DNA of 64,000 nt from Durusdinium trenchii (lineage: Eukaryota > Sar > Dinophyceae > Suessiales > Symbiodiniaceae): positions 292,268 through 356,267 of the forward strand of contig CAXAMN010001436.1 of the NCBI GenBank assembly GCA_963970005.1, in the 5' to 3' direction. Numbering within the stretch: the first letter of the stretch is position 1; every line of letters starts with the position of its first letter. The translations under genes and the position numbers were made by a program. A model generated the notes under the pieces. The model was not told where the DNA came from and did no database searches. It saw nothing but the letters and a program-made list of their open reading frames with translations. Below are positions 63,984 to 64,000 of this stretch, in pieces.

Positions 63984-64000
63984 GCCGCTGTTGGGCGGTT
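63749..64000 (+). CDS. Partial coding frame running off the window
   Basis: Open from TGA 63746-63748 to the window end (84 codons). It reads REATYIGQYGGVDPHAVRVH, then GGRILILRYAEHFNKPLLGL and ERTSGDTLVFSVSSSLSCVD. Strongly protein-like, beta-rich. An acceptor may lie at tttaag 63763. No family recognised. Confidence 0.5.

Noticed and set aside
1..64000. tRNA, rRNA or snRNA genes
   Set aside because: No paired A/B boxes with a cloverleaf and no recognisable rRNA or snRNA core were found by eye. A tRNA or covariance scan would be decisive.

Overview
The window looks like nuclear DNA of a dinoflagellate, most likely a symbiodiniacean or a relative. This is an inference. No gene is compact, operon-like or prokaryotic. 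Coding sequence comes as short exons, about 50 to 250 bases, scattered among repeat-rich introns and spacers. Nearly every exon I could place follows an acceptor of the form AG|G, a known dinoflagellate habit. The mobile elements also fit this group: a Penelope-like retroelement with an N-terminal GIY-YIG domain and an ISXO2/Merlin-type DNA transposon. Simple repeats of many kinds fill the rest. I could not recognise most exons beyond 'probably coding'.

Layout. 0.6-1.2 kb is a GC-rich tandem repeat. 5.1-6.5 kb holds three collinear blocks that look like a PP2A B56 regulatory subunit, and a phase-matched exon pair at 8.4-8.7 kb may belong to the same gene. 14.0-15.2 kb is minisatellite. 15.2-17.4 kb is the best multi-exon gene, with an intron made of a TTG/GTC microsatellite and a partly duplicated exon. 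17.7-30.7 kb has weak exons, several minisatellites and much empty sequence.

30.77-37.13 kb is a nearly intact Penelope-like element. It has near-identical 378/374-bp direct repeats (pseudo-LTRs), a Pro-rich and Arg/Ser-rich ORF1 broken by frame changes, and an ORF2 with a GIY-YIG-like N-terminus followed by a Penelope-type reverse transcriptase. Two more diverged pseudo-LTR units follow it in tandem, with an assembly gap between them. 39.0-39.35 kb is an ankyrin-like remnant. At 39.75-41.87 kb a two-module repeat (A, B, B', A') carries a 1,013-bp Merlin-like transposon in B', flanked by an 8-bp target duplication.

42-53.7 kb has isolated terminal exons. 53.96-57.0 kb is two adjacent long-period tandem arrays, the second containing an assembly gap. 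57.4-64 kb is richer in exons (a kelch-like block, a CxxC finger, several unrecognised exons) separated by GACGGTTTTT-type repeats, and a coding frame runs off the right edge. A dispersed repeat built on CTAGTAG, GGGGCTCCTGG and AGGTTGGAGGCCATCGC occurs at more than a dozen places across the whole window.
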